Shown here: piece by piece, positions 1-11,352 of the stretch
How the letters are laid out: each line of letters starts with the position of its first letter
Position numbering within the stretch: position 1 is the first letter of the stretch
Source of the DNA: Rhynchosporium graminicola
Lineage: Eukaryota > Ascomycota > Leotiomycetes > Helotiales > Ploettnerulaceae
NCBI GenBank assembly: GCA_900074885.1
Contig: FJUW01000014.1
Coordinates: 68,505 to 132,504 of the forward strand
Direction of reading: 5' to 3'
DNA: 64,000 nt
Made by a program: the position numbers and the translations under genes
The notes under the pieces: model-generated
What the model was told of the DNA's origin: nothing
The model's database searches: none
Seen by the model: only the letters and a program-made list of their open reading frames with translations

Positions 1-3000
1 CAGCCATCACTGGCATCTCAACCTGAGTTGGTGTCTCCAGATCAACAAGACCCATTCTCCGCATCCAGCAATTCATCGCATCATAGATTCTCGCATTTCG
101 ACAATCAACTTTTTGCTCTGGGTCCAACAGCATCTCCAGATCAGGCAAAGCGCGCCCTTGAAGCACATCTCGCCGAAACTGAACGACGTATACAAGAGGC
201 CTCCAGGCTGGGAACCACGCTCGTGGAACAGAGAAAGGAATTGGCAGAACGTTTAAAGGATGTCGAGAAGCAGCAGAGTGAAGGAGATATCACACCAGAA
301 TTACGACAGAAACTCGTGGAGGTGGAGAAAGAGTACAACGAGGTGGGCAGGGAGTCGGCGAGGGCGTTCCTCCCCAAATCGAGAGTGTCGAGTGCTGAGA
401 TAGCTGGCGGATCCCCATACGTAGGTGACACCAGGGTAGTACGGCTAGATCAGCCAGGCAAAGATCTCCACTAACGTTTAACAGCGATCTGTTAGTCCAT
501 CGAAGTTTGAAAGTCAAGCTACGAACTCCCCTTCAAAGCTAAGTGTGCCAAACCGAAAGCAGCGAAATCAGCCATCGAATCGAGTCCATGATATCGAGTT
601 TGCGACGGAAATCAGCACATCACTCCTATCACAAGTACGGCACCTCCAAGCTCTGCTAGCAGAAAAGGAAGAATCCTTGAAGACGGCCACTTTGGAGAAG
701 TCGAGGCTAGAGATTGAGGCGGAAGGCTTCAACCAACGACTCAGGAGTCTCGACGAGAGCGAACACAGATATAAGGACGAGAATTGGAACCTGGAAACTC
801 AAATCCACGAGTATCTTGCGGCCGCAAAGGATTCAGCAGACCGGGAGAAGAGATTGAATCAAAATCTGAGTATTTTACAAGCCGAGAAGAGCGCTGCGCA
901 AAAGGAACTAGATGAGATCAAATTGAGCCATGCACAGCTCTCTGAGGATCATGCAGCTGCTCTGAAGCACCATGATGTGGAATTGGGTGGTGTCAAACGA
1001 AGCATGAATATGGCTGATAATGAACGAAATGCACTTCAAAAACGAGTTGAAGACTTGATAGGTCAAAATCAGGAACTTGCCAGAGCTGTGGCGCATCAGC
1101 GAGGTAGATTGGAGGATCAGCAGCAGTCAAGAGGACTAAGTGATGATGATTTTGAGACTGCGCCGGATAACGCTACTCCGGAGCACTCGCCGCCACCATC
1201 TCCGACCAAAGGGACCCCAAGACACAGCATGCTCGAATCCGAGACTCTTAAGAGCTCTCTACACCATGCTCATCGAATGATTCAAAATCTGAAGAGCAAC
1301 ATCCATCGAGAGAAGACCGAGAAATTGGAGCTGAAACGTATGCTTCAGGATGCCAGAGATGATCTAGATTCACGTAGAACCGAGTTTGGATCAGGCAATG
1401 GAAAGAGAACTCGCAAGGTTGATTCCAGAGAATTCAAGAAGCCACTGAAGCCTGGACAGCTTGGGGGGTTGAGGAATAGCAGAAGTGAGGTATTCATTGA
1501 GGATGCAAATTGGGAAGAAGACGATGGGCAAAGAAGTCCAAGCCAGACTGCTATTTTGGCAGCGAGAGCTGCTGTTGGTGCCAACAATGTCTCCCGATCC
1601 GCGAATGACTCTAGCGATATGTTTGAGACTGCCAATGAACAGGATAGCACTGACGCTTTTGAGACTGCAAATGAACGTGGTACGGAGACAGAGGATTTCC
1701 AGACCGGAGCGGAGGAGATGAGCGACAGCGATGAACTCACAGAGACTGAAGGACCCGCAGGCACAGCACGACAGAGACCACCGCCTCCTCTTGCTCTGAC
1801 GAAGGCAGGAAACCGCGATTCGTTCCAGAGTACTGCATCTACGTCTGGGGATGAGTACAGCTATGAAGACGTCAAGACGCCAACTTCGCAGCAGCCACAG
1901 CGTCTCCGTCTCCGTGTCAGTCGAGGCGGCGGCTCCCACCGACGCTCATCAAGAGCTGTCAGTGAAGAACCTAGTCTCCAGAGCAGTCCTGCCAGTTTCG
2001 CCAATAGTAGCCAAAATGGCACACCTCAAGCTGCTAGCCAAAGTCTCTTCGCTGAGCTTGGAGACATGAGCGACGAGGAGGACTCTACACAAGGCACTCC
2101 TAGCCGTATCAACTTCATGTCTGGATCAGCAACTCCCACGTCGAGACCTGGGACTGCAAAGCCGATTTTGGGCGAAACTCCAGTTTTGCTGCCTTCAGTG
2201 GCACCTGACCCAAAACTAGCGATGGTAGATTCCGCGACGATGACCGAGCCATGGCAACCAGAACCAGCCACGCATCAAGCAGCTATTGCCTTGGTAGGAG
2301 CTGGCTTGGCAGGTGTGGCTCTGACGGAAGCAGCACATTTGATTGCTGGAAAGGATTCTTCGACAGATGCCCGATCATCGATGAGCGACAGCCACACTGT
2401 GCTGGAGCCAGAGCCTAGACGATCGATGAGTGATAGTCACACATCCACTGAGCCCGAAGTTGTTCGCACTGCGAGCGAAAGTCACACACTGACCGAGCTA
2501 GAGCCCATTCCCGTTATCAGTCACAATCATACGTCGACAGAAGCAGGACCGGCTCGGGTCATGAGCGACAGCCATACATCAACCGAGCCAGAGCCAATTC
2601 GGATTATGAGCGACCGCCATACCTCGACAGAACCAGAGTCCATTCGTGTCATGAGCGACAAGCATACTGCAACAGATACTCCCGTCAAGGCGAAGATGTC
2701 CGATGCTGCGGTGCAATGGCATCAGGAGCAATTGGATGATCAGTCTAACAACTTCCTCGGTGTTGGTGCAGATTATCGCATGAGACCAGTTTCAGACTCT
2801 ACATACAGTGACATGAGCTCTCAGTATGATCCTGAGATCATGGAGGAGAAACTTGCCAAATTTCCATCCCCTCCAACGTCTCGTGCTCATACTCCTATGG
2901 CTAGCCTCAGCAGCCTCGAGGCAATGTCTGCTACTGCTCCTCTGACAATGTCTCAAATTGTTTCTGAGCATATTGAGCCTACCGAAGCCGAGTCTCCTAT

Positions 3001-5133
3001 CGTGCCCAGTACACCAAAGGGCGCTCCACTATCTGCGCCTTTGGCATTCTCTTCTCTTCAATTCCTCGACACAGAGCCTATCTCCCCTCGCAGTCCCAGA
3101 CCGGACGGCATGATCATTCCAAGGGATGATTTGGAAGAGGAATCAGTAGAGAGGGCCCGGCCACAGACCCCCAAGAACAACTTCTTGAGCACTGTGCTCG
3201 GATGGAACAAAGGGAAAGTACCAGCGACACCCATCATCGCTGAAGATGATACTCGTCAATCACCAAGCGACTCACCTCTAGTGGCCACACCCGACTCTCA
3301 GCGTCCGTTCAAGGAGGTTTCAGGCAATTCCCATGACCGTGCAGTAAAGAAGGCTCCAGTGGAAACCATCGACGAGAGTTCACAGACTGCATTGACAGCA
3401 ACTCAGATTGATGAAATGCTGCATGCTAAGAGGCAGGATACTATACTTGCTGAGGATGGAAACAAGTCACCATCCTCTCCACGCGTTCCTTTGATTTCTG
3501 TATCTCCCCGAGCAAAAAAGTCGCAGGATAGCATTGGCAGTGTTCCAAGAGCTAGATCAAAGATGACTGATCCCGACTTTGTTCATGACACTGAGATTCT
3601 AAAACGACCTGGCAGCGCAGGAAGTACAAGGAATAATTCAACTTCTAGTGCTCATCCACCATTACCAATGGATCATAAGCTGGTTATAGCTGCAGCCGCC
3701 CAACGTTCTGGTTCTTCTTCTGGTGGGCCAGGTAGCATGGGACCTCCACCACTACCCGCCTCTGCACAGCGATCCAATTCTTCTTCTGGAGGAACTGGCA
3801 GCATGGGACCTCCACCACTACCCGCCTCTGCACAGCGATCCAATCCTTCTTCTGGAGGAACTGGCAGCATGGGTCCTCCATCACTACCGGCATCTGCCTA
3901 TAAGAACCCGTCTTTCAGACCCAGAACACCAAGCTCTCAGCCCCCGATGAATCCTATTTCATTAAGAGCTGGTACGACTCCACGGCCCATCCACTCCTCG
4001 GCTGGAACTGCGGAAATCCATTCGCCATCTCGAACAGCCAGATCGAGAGCATCCTCAGTCTCATCATTCGTGTCGGAGATCGATACCCGCTTCAATATGA
4101 AGGCTGCTGGTCTACCTAATGGCCTGGACCCCGGGACTGACCCTCGTATGATTAACGCAATTACCCAGACCATGATTGGAGAATACCTCTGGAAGTATAC
4201 TAGGAAGGCTGGGCGTGGCGCAATGTCAGAAAACAGACATAGACGCTACTTCTGGGTGCATCCGTACACTAGAACACTTTATTGGAGTGATCGCGATCCA
4301 TCTGCAGCAGGGCGAGCTGAATTGAAGGCGAAGAGTGTTCCGATTGAAGCCGTCAGAGTGGTGACAGACGACAATCCAATGCCTCCTGGGCTTCATCGTA
4401 AGAGTCTGATCATCATGACACCTGGACGATCTGTGAAGTTTACTGCTTCTACTGGACAACGACACGAGACATGGTTCAATGCTCTATCTTATTTGCTTCT
4501 CCGAACTGGCGAGGACGCTATTGGAGACACTGAATCGCTTGCCAATGGTGCTTTGACTCAAGACGATGTTGATGAGTTCAATCCTGGTAACGATACTCGA
4601 AGCACTCGTCGTGTTCCAGCGTCACTTTCTTCGTACAACAGTCGCACAACACCCAACGACTCTCTGTCCAGATCTACTCGCATTGATGAGCAACCTCGTC
4701 TGGTTTCGAACACCTCCACTCGGCCAACACTTGGTAGCTTGTCCTCTCGTCTGAGCAGTTATTGGAAGCCAGGAGAGCCTTCGAAATCATTTTCCAGTCG
4801 CCGAAGCAGACATAGCATGAGTGAGAATGGCCAGATATACGAGGCGAGCGAGGTTCACGACAGTGCTGAAGATTTGAGGGAGCAGTACGAAAAGCAAGAC
4901 CGGGAATCTGATAGACTTGAGAACGTCAGAGCATGCTGTGATGGTAATTCCTAATAACCTATTCTGAAACCCCCGGACTAAATTTGACAGGTAAACACGA
5001 TGTTGGCCATCTACACAACCCTTCTGTCAAGAGTCGTCATGCCTCAACCATCAGTGCAGCTTCTGGTTCAAGGCCAACCTCCGCACAACAACAAACCAAG
5101 AGTCGAAACAGCATCATGCGACGAACAGACTGA
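1..5133 (+). CDS. apsA: ApsA/Num1-like cortical PH-domain protein (5' end outside window)
   Basis: Visible exons are 1-420, 485-4943 and 4991-5133, all joining in frame, giving at least 1673 residues with no start codon in the window. The N-terminal part (about nt 130-400 and 600-1120) is strongly heptad-like coiled coil, rich in E, K, Q and L. The middle is long, low-complexity and Ser/Pro/Thr-rich, with two repeat tracts (2371-2690 and 3698-3895). A PH domain lies near the C terminus (about nt 4160-4500, starting at MIGEYLWKYTRK and ending near the motif WFNALSYLLLRTGE). Coiled coil followed by a disordered repeat region and a C-terminal PH domain is the architecture of Aspergillus ApsA and yeast Num1. 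These are cell-cortex proteins that bind phosphoinositide, anchor dynein for nuclear migration, and tether mitochondria. A short hydrophobic Ala/Gly/Leu stretch (about nt 2277-2350) is too isolated to call a membrane segment. The call is by recognition of the PH domain and architecture; no search was run. Confidence 0.85.
421..484 (+). other. Intron in apsA-like gene
   Basis: This is a 64-nt intron with donor GTAGGT, a branch-like CTAAC at 471-475, and acceptor ACAG at 481-484. Removing it joins frame 1 to frame 2 at phase 0 and bypasses the in-frame TAA stops on both sides. Confidence 0.85.
2371..2690 (+). repeat. Degenerate 15-16-residue repeat tract in apsA-like gene
   Basis: About seven consecutive units carry the core MSDSHTSTEPEP with variants (SESHTLTELEP, SDRHTSTEPES, SDKHTATDTPV). 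The period is about 45-48 bp and in frame. Ser/Thr/Glu-rich repeats in the disordered middle of ApsA/Num1 proteins vary between species. No function is claimed. Confidence 0.8.
3698..3895 (+). repeat. Three tandem 66-bp units in apsA-like gene
   Basis: Units lie at 3698-3763, 3764-3829 and 3830-3895. Each encodes 22 residues of the form AQRSNSSSGGTGSMGPPPLP plus AS. Units 2 and 3 differ by only a few bases, so the expansion is recent or homogenised. It does not break the frame. Confidence 0.9.
4944..4990 (+). other. Last intron in apsA-like gene
   Basis: This is a 47-nt intron with donor GTAATT, CTAA-type branch candidates, and acceptor GACAG. It is phase 1. Splicing extends the protein by 47 residues, to the TGA at 5131-5133, beyond the stop that follows directly without splicing. 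The tail is Ser/Arg/Gln-rich, as expected for this protein. Confidence 0.75.
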
Positions 5134-8100
5134 ACGAAACAAATGATACACTCTCTCCTACCAAACTATGGATTCTCATTACGACTGGCATGTCTTTCCT
5201 TTCCAAAAATTCCTTGTGTCGCAGTATCTACGGATAAGCGAGTAACTCATCATCAATCACGGCCTTTGACCATCAAAGCAAAATCGAAACCATCGAACCA
5301 AATGTTCCTTTTCCTTGCGTGTGCAATGAATGAATTGTTTAAGCTGATGTGGGAGTTTTAATTGTTGAAAATTATGTTTCATGTTGAACAAGATGCATGG
5401 ATGGTTGCAGAATACATCATTCCCCCTTTTTCTTATTGTAATCTTTCTTGCTGAGGGACCCGGGGTGTGGGCAATGAGTGGAGGGAGGATATGACATGTG
5501 GTGCGTTGATTTTGTACGACAAGCTGGAGTGAGTTCGCTGCCGTGATTGTGGTTAGCTGATGAGGATAACATGAAAGACCTTTTGGACTTCGCAACTGGA
5601 CTTCATGGACGTTGCAGAATACTTTGTGATATTTTTGTTTCTTTATGTCAGTGGATCAACCGCCTGACTTTGCGTAATCTTATATTTCTCGCAAGATTTA
5701 TCTATTTTGTCAATAAACCCCCTGAATGGCTCGAGCCACGTGCAAGCACCCACCACGTGCGATCAAATTGACTTTTGACTAGACACCTCTTTCGGAGAAT
5801 ATATTCCACCGGACTGAACTCAATTTCCACTAGCTCAGGCGTGTCTCCGCATTACTGCGCAAATATCGGTCTACTCCCTCAACGCGCGGTCGGCCATCTC
5901 ACGTAAGCCAGCCACATTAAGAGTGAGAGAGGGGTGCAGAATCACATGACTGCTCGCCGAAGCAGAGGTCGCGGCTTCGTACCGATTGGGTGGATGGATG
6001 GATGGGCTGAGACATTTGTGGGGGAGAGTTTGAGGTGTCATTCATGGCCTTGCTGCTCCTTTGGCTTTCTTGCAGACATGGCATTGTCGATGAAGCTGGG
6101 CTAGGCCAAGAAAATAGCCTGTCCAGGATGTAATCCTCCTTTCGCGGCTATGCATGTGTGAGAGCCGGCTTGCGGAGAGCGTTTCTTAGATGAATGACCT
6201 TTGAAAAAACTGGACTTTGACTCCATCGTTAGATGAGAGAGAGGCTTTCTGAACCCGACCGAAAGTCGAATATCGATCGGTACTGCTAGCTATACCCAGG
6301 AAAAAGGAAGGCGAGTCGACGGCTTTGCCTCAATCGACCCACGATTACCTAGAAAGAAGAAAGTCGCGCCGACATTTGATCAGAGAGAGAGGGGGAAGGA
6401 AGAAGCTCGGAGAATAATTTGATGGTGCTGGACTTGGCATGTGCGAATACCTTTTCCGTCCTGCTGCGTCGGGGCTTACTGTGCTGTTTGACATGTGTTT
6501 TAGCTGCCGGTGTTCAGATATAGGGCTGTGATGTATGGGTTCGTTTTGATGCATGTGTATGTGCGTATGTGTGTATGTGTGTGCTGTTGGTGGATATGCT
6601 CTTCGTGGATAGGAGGTGGATAGTGAGGCCATACTAATTTTGAAGGGAATGTCGATCCCGATCTCGATCCTCTGACCTGGTTGATGGAGAGAGGTGTGGA
6701 TGGGTTGCTCGTGGAGGTTTGTTTTGGGAGTTAGCCTTTATTTCTTTTTCGACGAGAGTATATTCACGGCTTCTTCGGCTAAGGCAGACAAAGATGCCAT
6801 CCTCGGCTTCGGAAATGTAAAGAATATTACTGTATCACTACGAGATGAAGATGTGGTGTTTTTCGTTGTTGTGAATCCATAAACACTTCTTCATAAGATG
6901 CTTCCACTACCTACATATGAAGAGTGCGGTAGTAATAAGGTCGATCAAATTGTGGATTCCGCTTCTCAACACTTATCATCCAGCACGTTGAAAAAAGGGT
7001 GGCTGTCATACCATGCGCATCCCCTCACGCAAGAAGAATTGGCGCATCGACATCTACATTAGCACATGTGATATATCATTCTCAGAAGGGTGCTTGGGGA
7101 CTCTGCCAATGGCCGACTTTACGGGACATCGGTGTACTGAGTAAGAAGCAAACTTCAAACTCTTAATCGACGTGATATCAGCGGCTGCGAGTCCATAAAT
7201 ACGGTAGGGTAGGTAGGTATGGATGGATAACCGCCTGCTTTTCATTAGTCCAAAACTACCTTAGTGGAGATGCACTGCATTTATTCGGTCTGGAGTTCGG
7301 GAATAGGCCGAGTACTTTGTCCTTTCGTACCTGGATCCTGTACACCATACGATATCTGCTGGCCTCCCTCTCCAGCTCTACTCTATACCACACCACACCA
7401 ACTGTAATAACTCATCGGAGCCGGATAAACCTACCGACCCGTTTGATTTTAGGCCGTTCGGTTGCATTCACCTGGCCTGGTTATCGTCTCATTGCCAAGC
7501 TCTCCATCTCCGTCTCTAACTAACCAGTATGTATATCGCGATCATCATGGAAGGCCTCGCCAGCACCATAAGAAAGAAACAAGCCACAGTCCCACACCGA
7601 CCCAGGCACGGGTTGGCGGCCGGCCTATGAAAAGAATGCATCCGGCGCACGATCCTTGATCCTGACCGCTTTAGCTTTACCTTACGGAGGGGACGCTACT
7701 GTAGGAGGAGTGGAGTGGAGTGTTAAATAAAGCTTCCATGCTGGCCAATAAGCGAAGAGCTACCTGAAATACGATTTTGGGTAGATACCTATTTTGGTCT
7801 TGAAGAGGAAAGAAAGCAAGGTGCAGTTAAGAGCGGATTGGGTGAGAGCTCAAGACGGTTGAGGCTGTGAAGGTAAGAGTTGTCTGATATTCAGGTATTT
7901 GAAGAGTGGATATTGAGAAACTAAATAAATAGATATACACTACGAGGAACTTGCATGCTTCCCGTAGTCAAGGAAGCATTTTACTCCCCTCGAAAAGCGG
8001 TGTGGAAGGACATTTGTATTTACAAAAAATGATCTTGGAAAAGGCGGCCGGCCTGTTGATTGATTTCTCTGAAGAAGACGCCGCAGAGTTGCATCGGCAT

Positions 8101-9510
8101 CGGCATCGGCATCGGCATCGAGTATCGCGGACGTGCGGATTTCGAGTTGTCAACTTCCTATCCCTCAGGGGACCGCTTGCCATGTGCCTTTGATTGATAC
8201 ATTTACTTGTGTTCAAGTACCGACCTACGCTCAGGAATCGGCATAGATATTTGATACGGCGCTGCGCCAATTCTGCGGAGCATATCATCCGGAACGCCAT
8301 CTCGGAGCTGCGGTCTGCGGTCTGCATTTACAACCTACCATTTGCCATCCAGCCAAAAGACTGGATATCAAGTACGTGGATGGATGGAGGTGTGGTGTGT
8401 TGTCAGTCAAGATTCACCATTAGCCGTAGGAAACGGGTGTGTTTGTGTGGACGCCTATCTGGGTTCCAGCCGTGCCGCTGTCTTATATGCGCAGCGTCTG
8501 CGGGGAGGTTTGTGTAACCACACCAACCATCTGTTCGAGTGCCATATGGATCTTTACGACTTGGGGGTCGTGTCAACTCATTATCACAAGGGAAATTTAA
8601 GGGGAAAAGGACGGAAGGGTGTAATCAAATGAACGTCACACGCGAGCCCGATGCAACACGCCCGCCGAGCTCAAGAAAATCAAGATGCGAACAGCTTGCC
8701 TTCGTATGTTTTTCCTTCTCGTCATGTCCCTAGCCGTTGATCAGACCAACACAACACGGCTGATCACATATCTCAGGGTCCTGCGAGGGGGCGTCACACA
8801 GCCACTATAAATCGATTGTTTCTCAGATCTATCGGATTCCAGCATTCGTGAAGTAGGGGGATTGTGATCATATCTCATTTTCTCCCAGAGATAACAGGGT
8901 AGGACCCTGAAGTTTCACCGTCCCGACTGACACCTACCCCTATGACGACAGAGCGATGTTCAAACGGGATTGAAAGATTGCTTGGGAGCTATTTTGGATT
9001 TGATCACAGTAGGTAGGTAGGGAGGGAGGGAGGTATACCTGAGGTACATCTCGCGTAGATAATATGTCCGGAAGGAGGGAGGTCATATCACTTTTACATG
9101 TACTCTCTTTTGAGCTCTGCCTGCCTTGTCTCAAGGTAAGTAGGTCGTGTCTATCACCTCTTGAGATCGTGTTCCCATCCACCTGCGTAAGGTATCTTCT
9201 TGTACAGTCTTCCTCCATAGAATCTGTATCTCGGTCATGCAAAGTCGGAGAAAGAGGGACCCCACTTTTGACAAGTCGAGGTCCTCGAGCGGCGGGCACA
9301 GACAGACAGACAGACACATGGATGGATGGCGAAGGATGATCACGATAACCCGACGCGGAGGGAGCTAGGCTGATAGCATGGCACTTCGTGATTCGGGTCC
9401 CGCTGCTTAGATATCGTACGGTAGCGTAGCATACAGTATTTAGTCACAATACACAATCTCATAGTACTGTTTTGTTTGTCAAGAAGTTGGGATGAGTGAA
9501 TATGCGCCCT
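5134..9510. other. Intergenic region without a convincing gene
   Basis: All open frames here are short (up to about 125 codons), lack recognisable domains and often start at non-ATG codons. The first few hundred bases are the likely 3' UTR of the apsA-like gene. Simple-sequence patches include GGAT near 5990-6005, GTGTAT near 6548-6582, GGTA/GGAT near 7203-7230, GGGA near 9012-9033 and CAGA near 9299-9317. Base composition is normal, unlike the TA-rich half of the window. No tRNA-like cloverleaf was found by eye. The region could hold long upstream regulatory DNA for the whi3-like gene or a non-coding transcript. Confidence 0.6.
8091..8120. repeat. Hexanucleotide microsatellite (GCATCG)5
   Basis: Five perfect copies of GCATCG. 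Confidence 0.95.
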
Positions 9511-9516
9511 TTGATA

Positions 9517-9615
9517 CAAGTAAGTAAGTAAGCAAGTGAGTAAGTAAGCAAGTGAGTAAGTAAGTAAGTAAGTAAGTAAGTGAGTAAGCAAGTGAGTAAG
9601 TAAATAGGTAAGTAA
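9517..9615. repeat. AAGT-type tetranucleotide array
   Basis: About 100 bp of imperfect AAGT units (GTAAGTAA with interspersed GCAAGTGA). Long reading frames here, such as a Leu/Thr/Tyr-rich one on the minus strand, are by-products of the repeat. Confidence 0.95.
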
Positions 9616-9710
9616 AGCGGCTTTGTGCCAGCAAATTCTTTCATCCATTACCCATTTACGCCTGCCTCACTCACCTCATACGATATCTCCGGTCCTTTCT
9701 GTCACTTCTC

Positions 9711-9810
9711 CCATCCCACATCCCACATCCCACATCCCACAACCCAGCCCATGCCATGCCATGCCATCCCATGCCATCCCATGCCATCCCATCCCATCCC
9801 ATCCCATCCG
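9711..9810. repeat. CATCCCA / CCATG pentamer-heptamer array
   Basis: Starts as CATCCCA units and changes into CCATG and then CCATC units. It is strand-asymmetric and pyrimidine-rich on the plus strand. Confidence 0.95.
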
Positions 9811-10184
9811 TCGGTACCACCTACCTACCTAAGGTATACAAACTTCTCCACCCGCCCTCACCCACCCACACCCACACATCACCCTTGCAGCTCTATACCA
9901 GGTCAGGGAGGGACTGAGACGAGACTGAGACCAGGACCTGTACCTGTACCTAGCCCTGGGTCGCATCCACTGGTGCCCGTCCTGCAGCTTCGCTACCTTG
10001 TACGTACTTCTTTTACACATTTAGTAGTGCTGTACGGTACGGAAGTACAGCTGTGGGTCAGGTAGGTAGGTAAGTACCTAAGCACCTATAATCATCGACG
10101 ATTACTTACTGCGTGCTGCCTCGAGACTGCATCGTTGCATTAGCGATGCTCTCTGCTCTTATCACTCGAACATTGACAATCAAT

Positions 10185-10258
10185 CCCCCCTGCTCCCCCC
10201 TGCTCCCCCCTGCTCTGCCCTGCTCTGCCCTGCTCCGCCCTGCTCTCTCCCTGCTCCG
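10185..10258. repeat. 10-bp tandem array TGCTCCGCCC-type
   Basis: At least six consecutive 10-bp units (TGCTCCCCCC, TGCTCTGCCC, TGCTCCGCCC) followed by a degenerate one. Confidence 0.9.
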
Positions 10259-10289
10259 TGCATCTTACGATACCCTAGCTATTGAACCC

Positions 10290-10290
10290 N
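10290..10290. other. Single undetermined base (N) in a polypyrimidine tract
   Basis: An N at 10290 precedes about 40 bp of almost pure C/T. It probably marks a sequencing or contig-join problem in low-complexity DNA, so the repeat length here is unreliable. Confidence 0.8.
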
Positions 10291-10361
10291 CTCCCTCCGC
10301 CCCCTCCCCTTCCCTCCCCTCCCCTTCCCTTCCCCCTCGCCGCTTGGATTTGCCCAACCGG

Positions 10362-10412
10362 TCTGGCATGGCATGGCCTGGCCTGGCCTACCTACCTACC
10401 TACCTACCTACT
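10362..10412. repeat. GGCAT/GGCCT then ACCT arrays
   Basis: GGCAT and GGCCT pentamers run directly into perfect ACCT tetramers. Confidence 0.9.
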
Positions 10413-11352
10413 TATCTTACACTCCGACCAACAGCCTCTCAAGCCTCACAATCACTATCACAATCATACATCACCCCTCCCAAAGTCTTGTTTCTTAGAG
10501 ACCTGGCCCTGGTCCTACCTAGTCCTGGCTCTTGTCCTTCCTCGACCATTTATTTGTACCTCTCGAACTCTACTTTACTTCTGCGACACCGACATAGTCA
10601 CAGGCACAGACACAGACCACAGACCACAGACCATAGACAACCAACTAACTATACCGATACCTACCTACCTTACCGACTCTCAGACTCTCTCTCGCCCATC
10701 CCCAAAGATTCAACCCGCAGGACTTCACTCTTCCATTAATCGGCTATTATTGCAACACTTCCTCCGCTCCCCCATCACTCTTTGTCCTCGTCTCGTCCCG
10801 ACACGACGCGCCACGACGCTTCTTCAGTTATATCCTCATTGACTACCACCGAACAAAGCCCTCGCTCGTGAGGCTCAACCCGCGCATTCTCTCCCACTGG
10901 CCTCCACGCCCGAAGTGCAGCCCCCGCCCAAGTCTTTATCCTATCCGCCTCGACCGACTCCCGTCCGCGATCAATTGTTTCTGCCACGCTCACTGCCTGA
11001 CGCGGGTCGCACGGCCACTCAGCATATCGTACAGTACCGGAACTCTGGGTTCGAATAATTCGACTGCTCACCTCTCACAACCATTGCGACAACACACCTC
11101 ACACAGCACAGTACATCATCCTACCCTCTCGCATCCCCACTCGACTTTCCAGCATCCTCTCATCATTCGCGAAACCTCGAGTCCGCCTCCCCGATCGCGC
11201 CCGTTTCAATCTGATACTTGATACTTCCCATTTCCTCGGGTTCAGCAGCATCATCTTCAGGTAGCGCATCCTACCGAGCGCGTCCTGACGTTCGATTCAC
11301 CCAGCGCCACGGTCGTATCTGCCCTGGATCATCACTTTTGTACAACAGGGGT
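10413..11352 (+). promoter_or_regulatory. Pyrimidine-rich leader/promoter region of the whi3-like gene
   Basis: About 0.9 kb upstream of the chosen ATG is C- and T-rich on the coding strand, with little coding character. Fungal genes for regulatory RNA-binding proteins often have long 5' leaders of this kind, sometimes with leader introns. The coding frame stays open upstream of the ATG to 11218 but holds no earlier ATG. The transcription start is not visible. Confidence 0.45.

Noticed and set aside
9340..9648. Minus-strand open frame rich in LLTYLLTYLL, looking like a membrane protein
   Set aside because: It is a translation of the AAGT microsatellite; the neighbouring frame gives the same pattern, and there is no domain.
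11218..11352. N-terminal extension of the whi3-like protein by 45 codons
   Set aside because: The upstream open frame begins at a TTG and contains no ATG; the first ATG is at 11353. A leader exon cannot be excluded.
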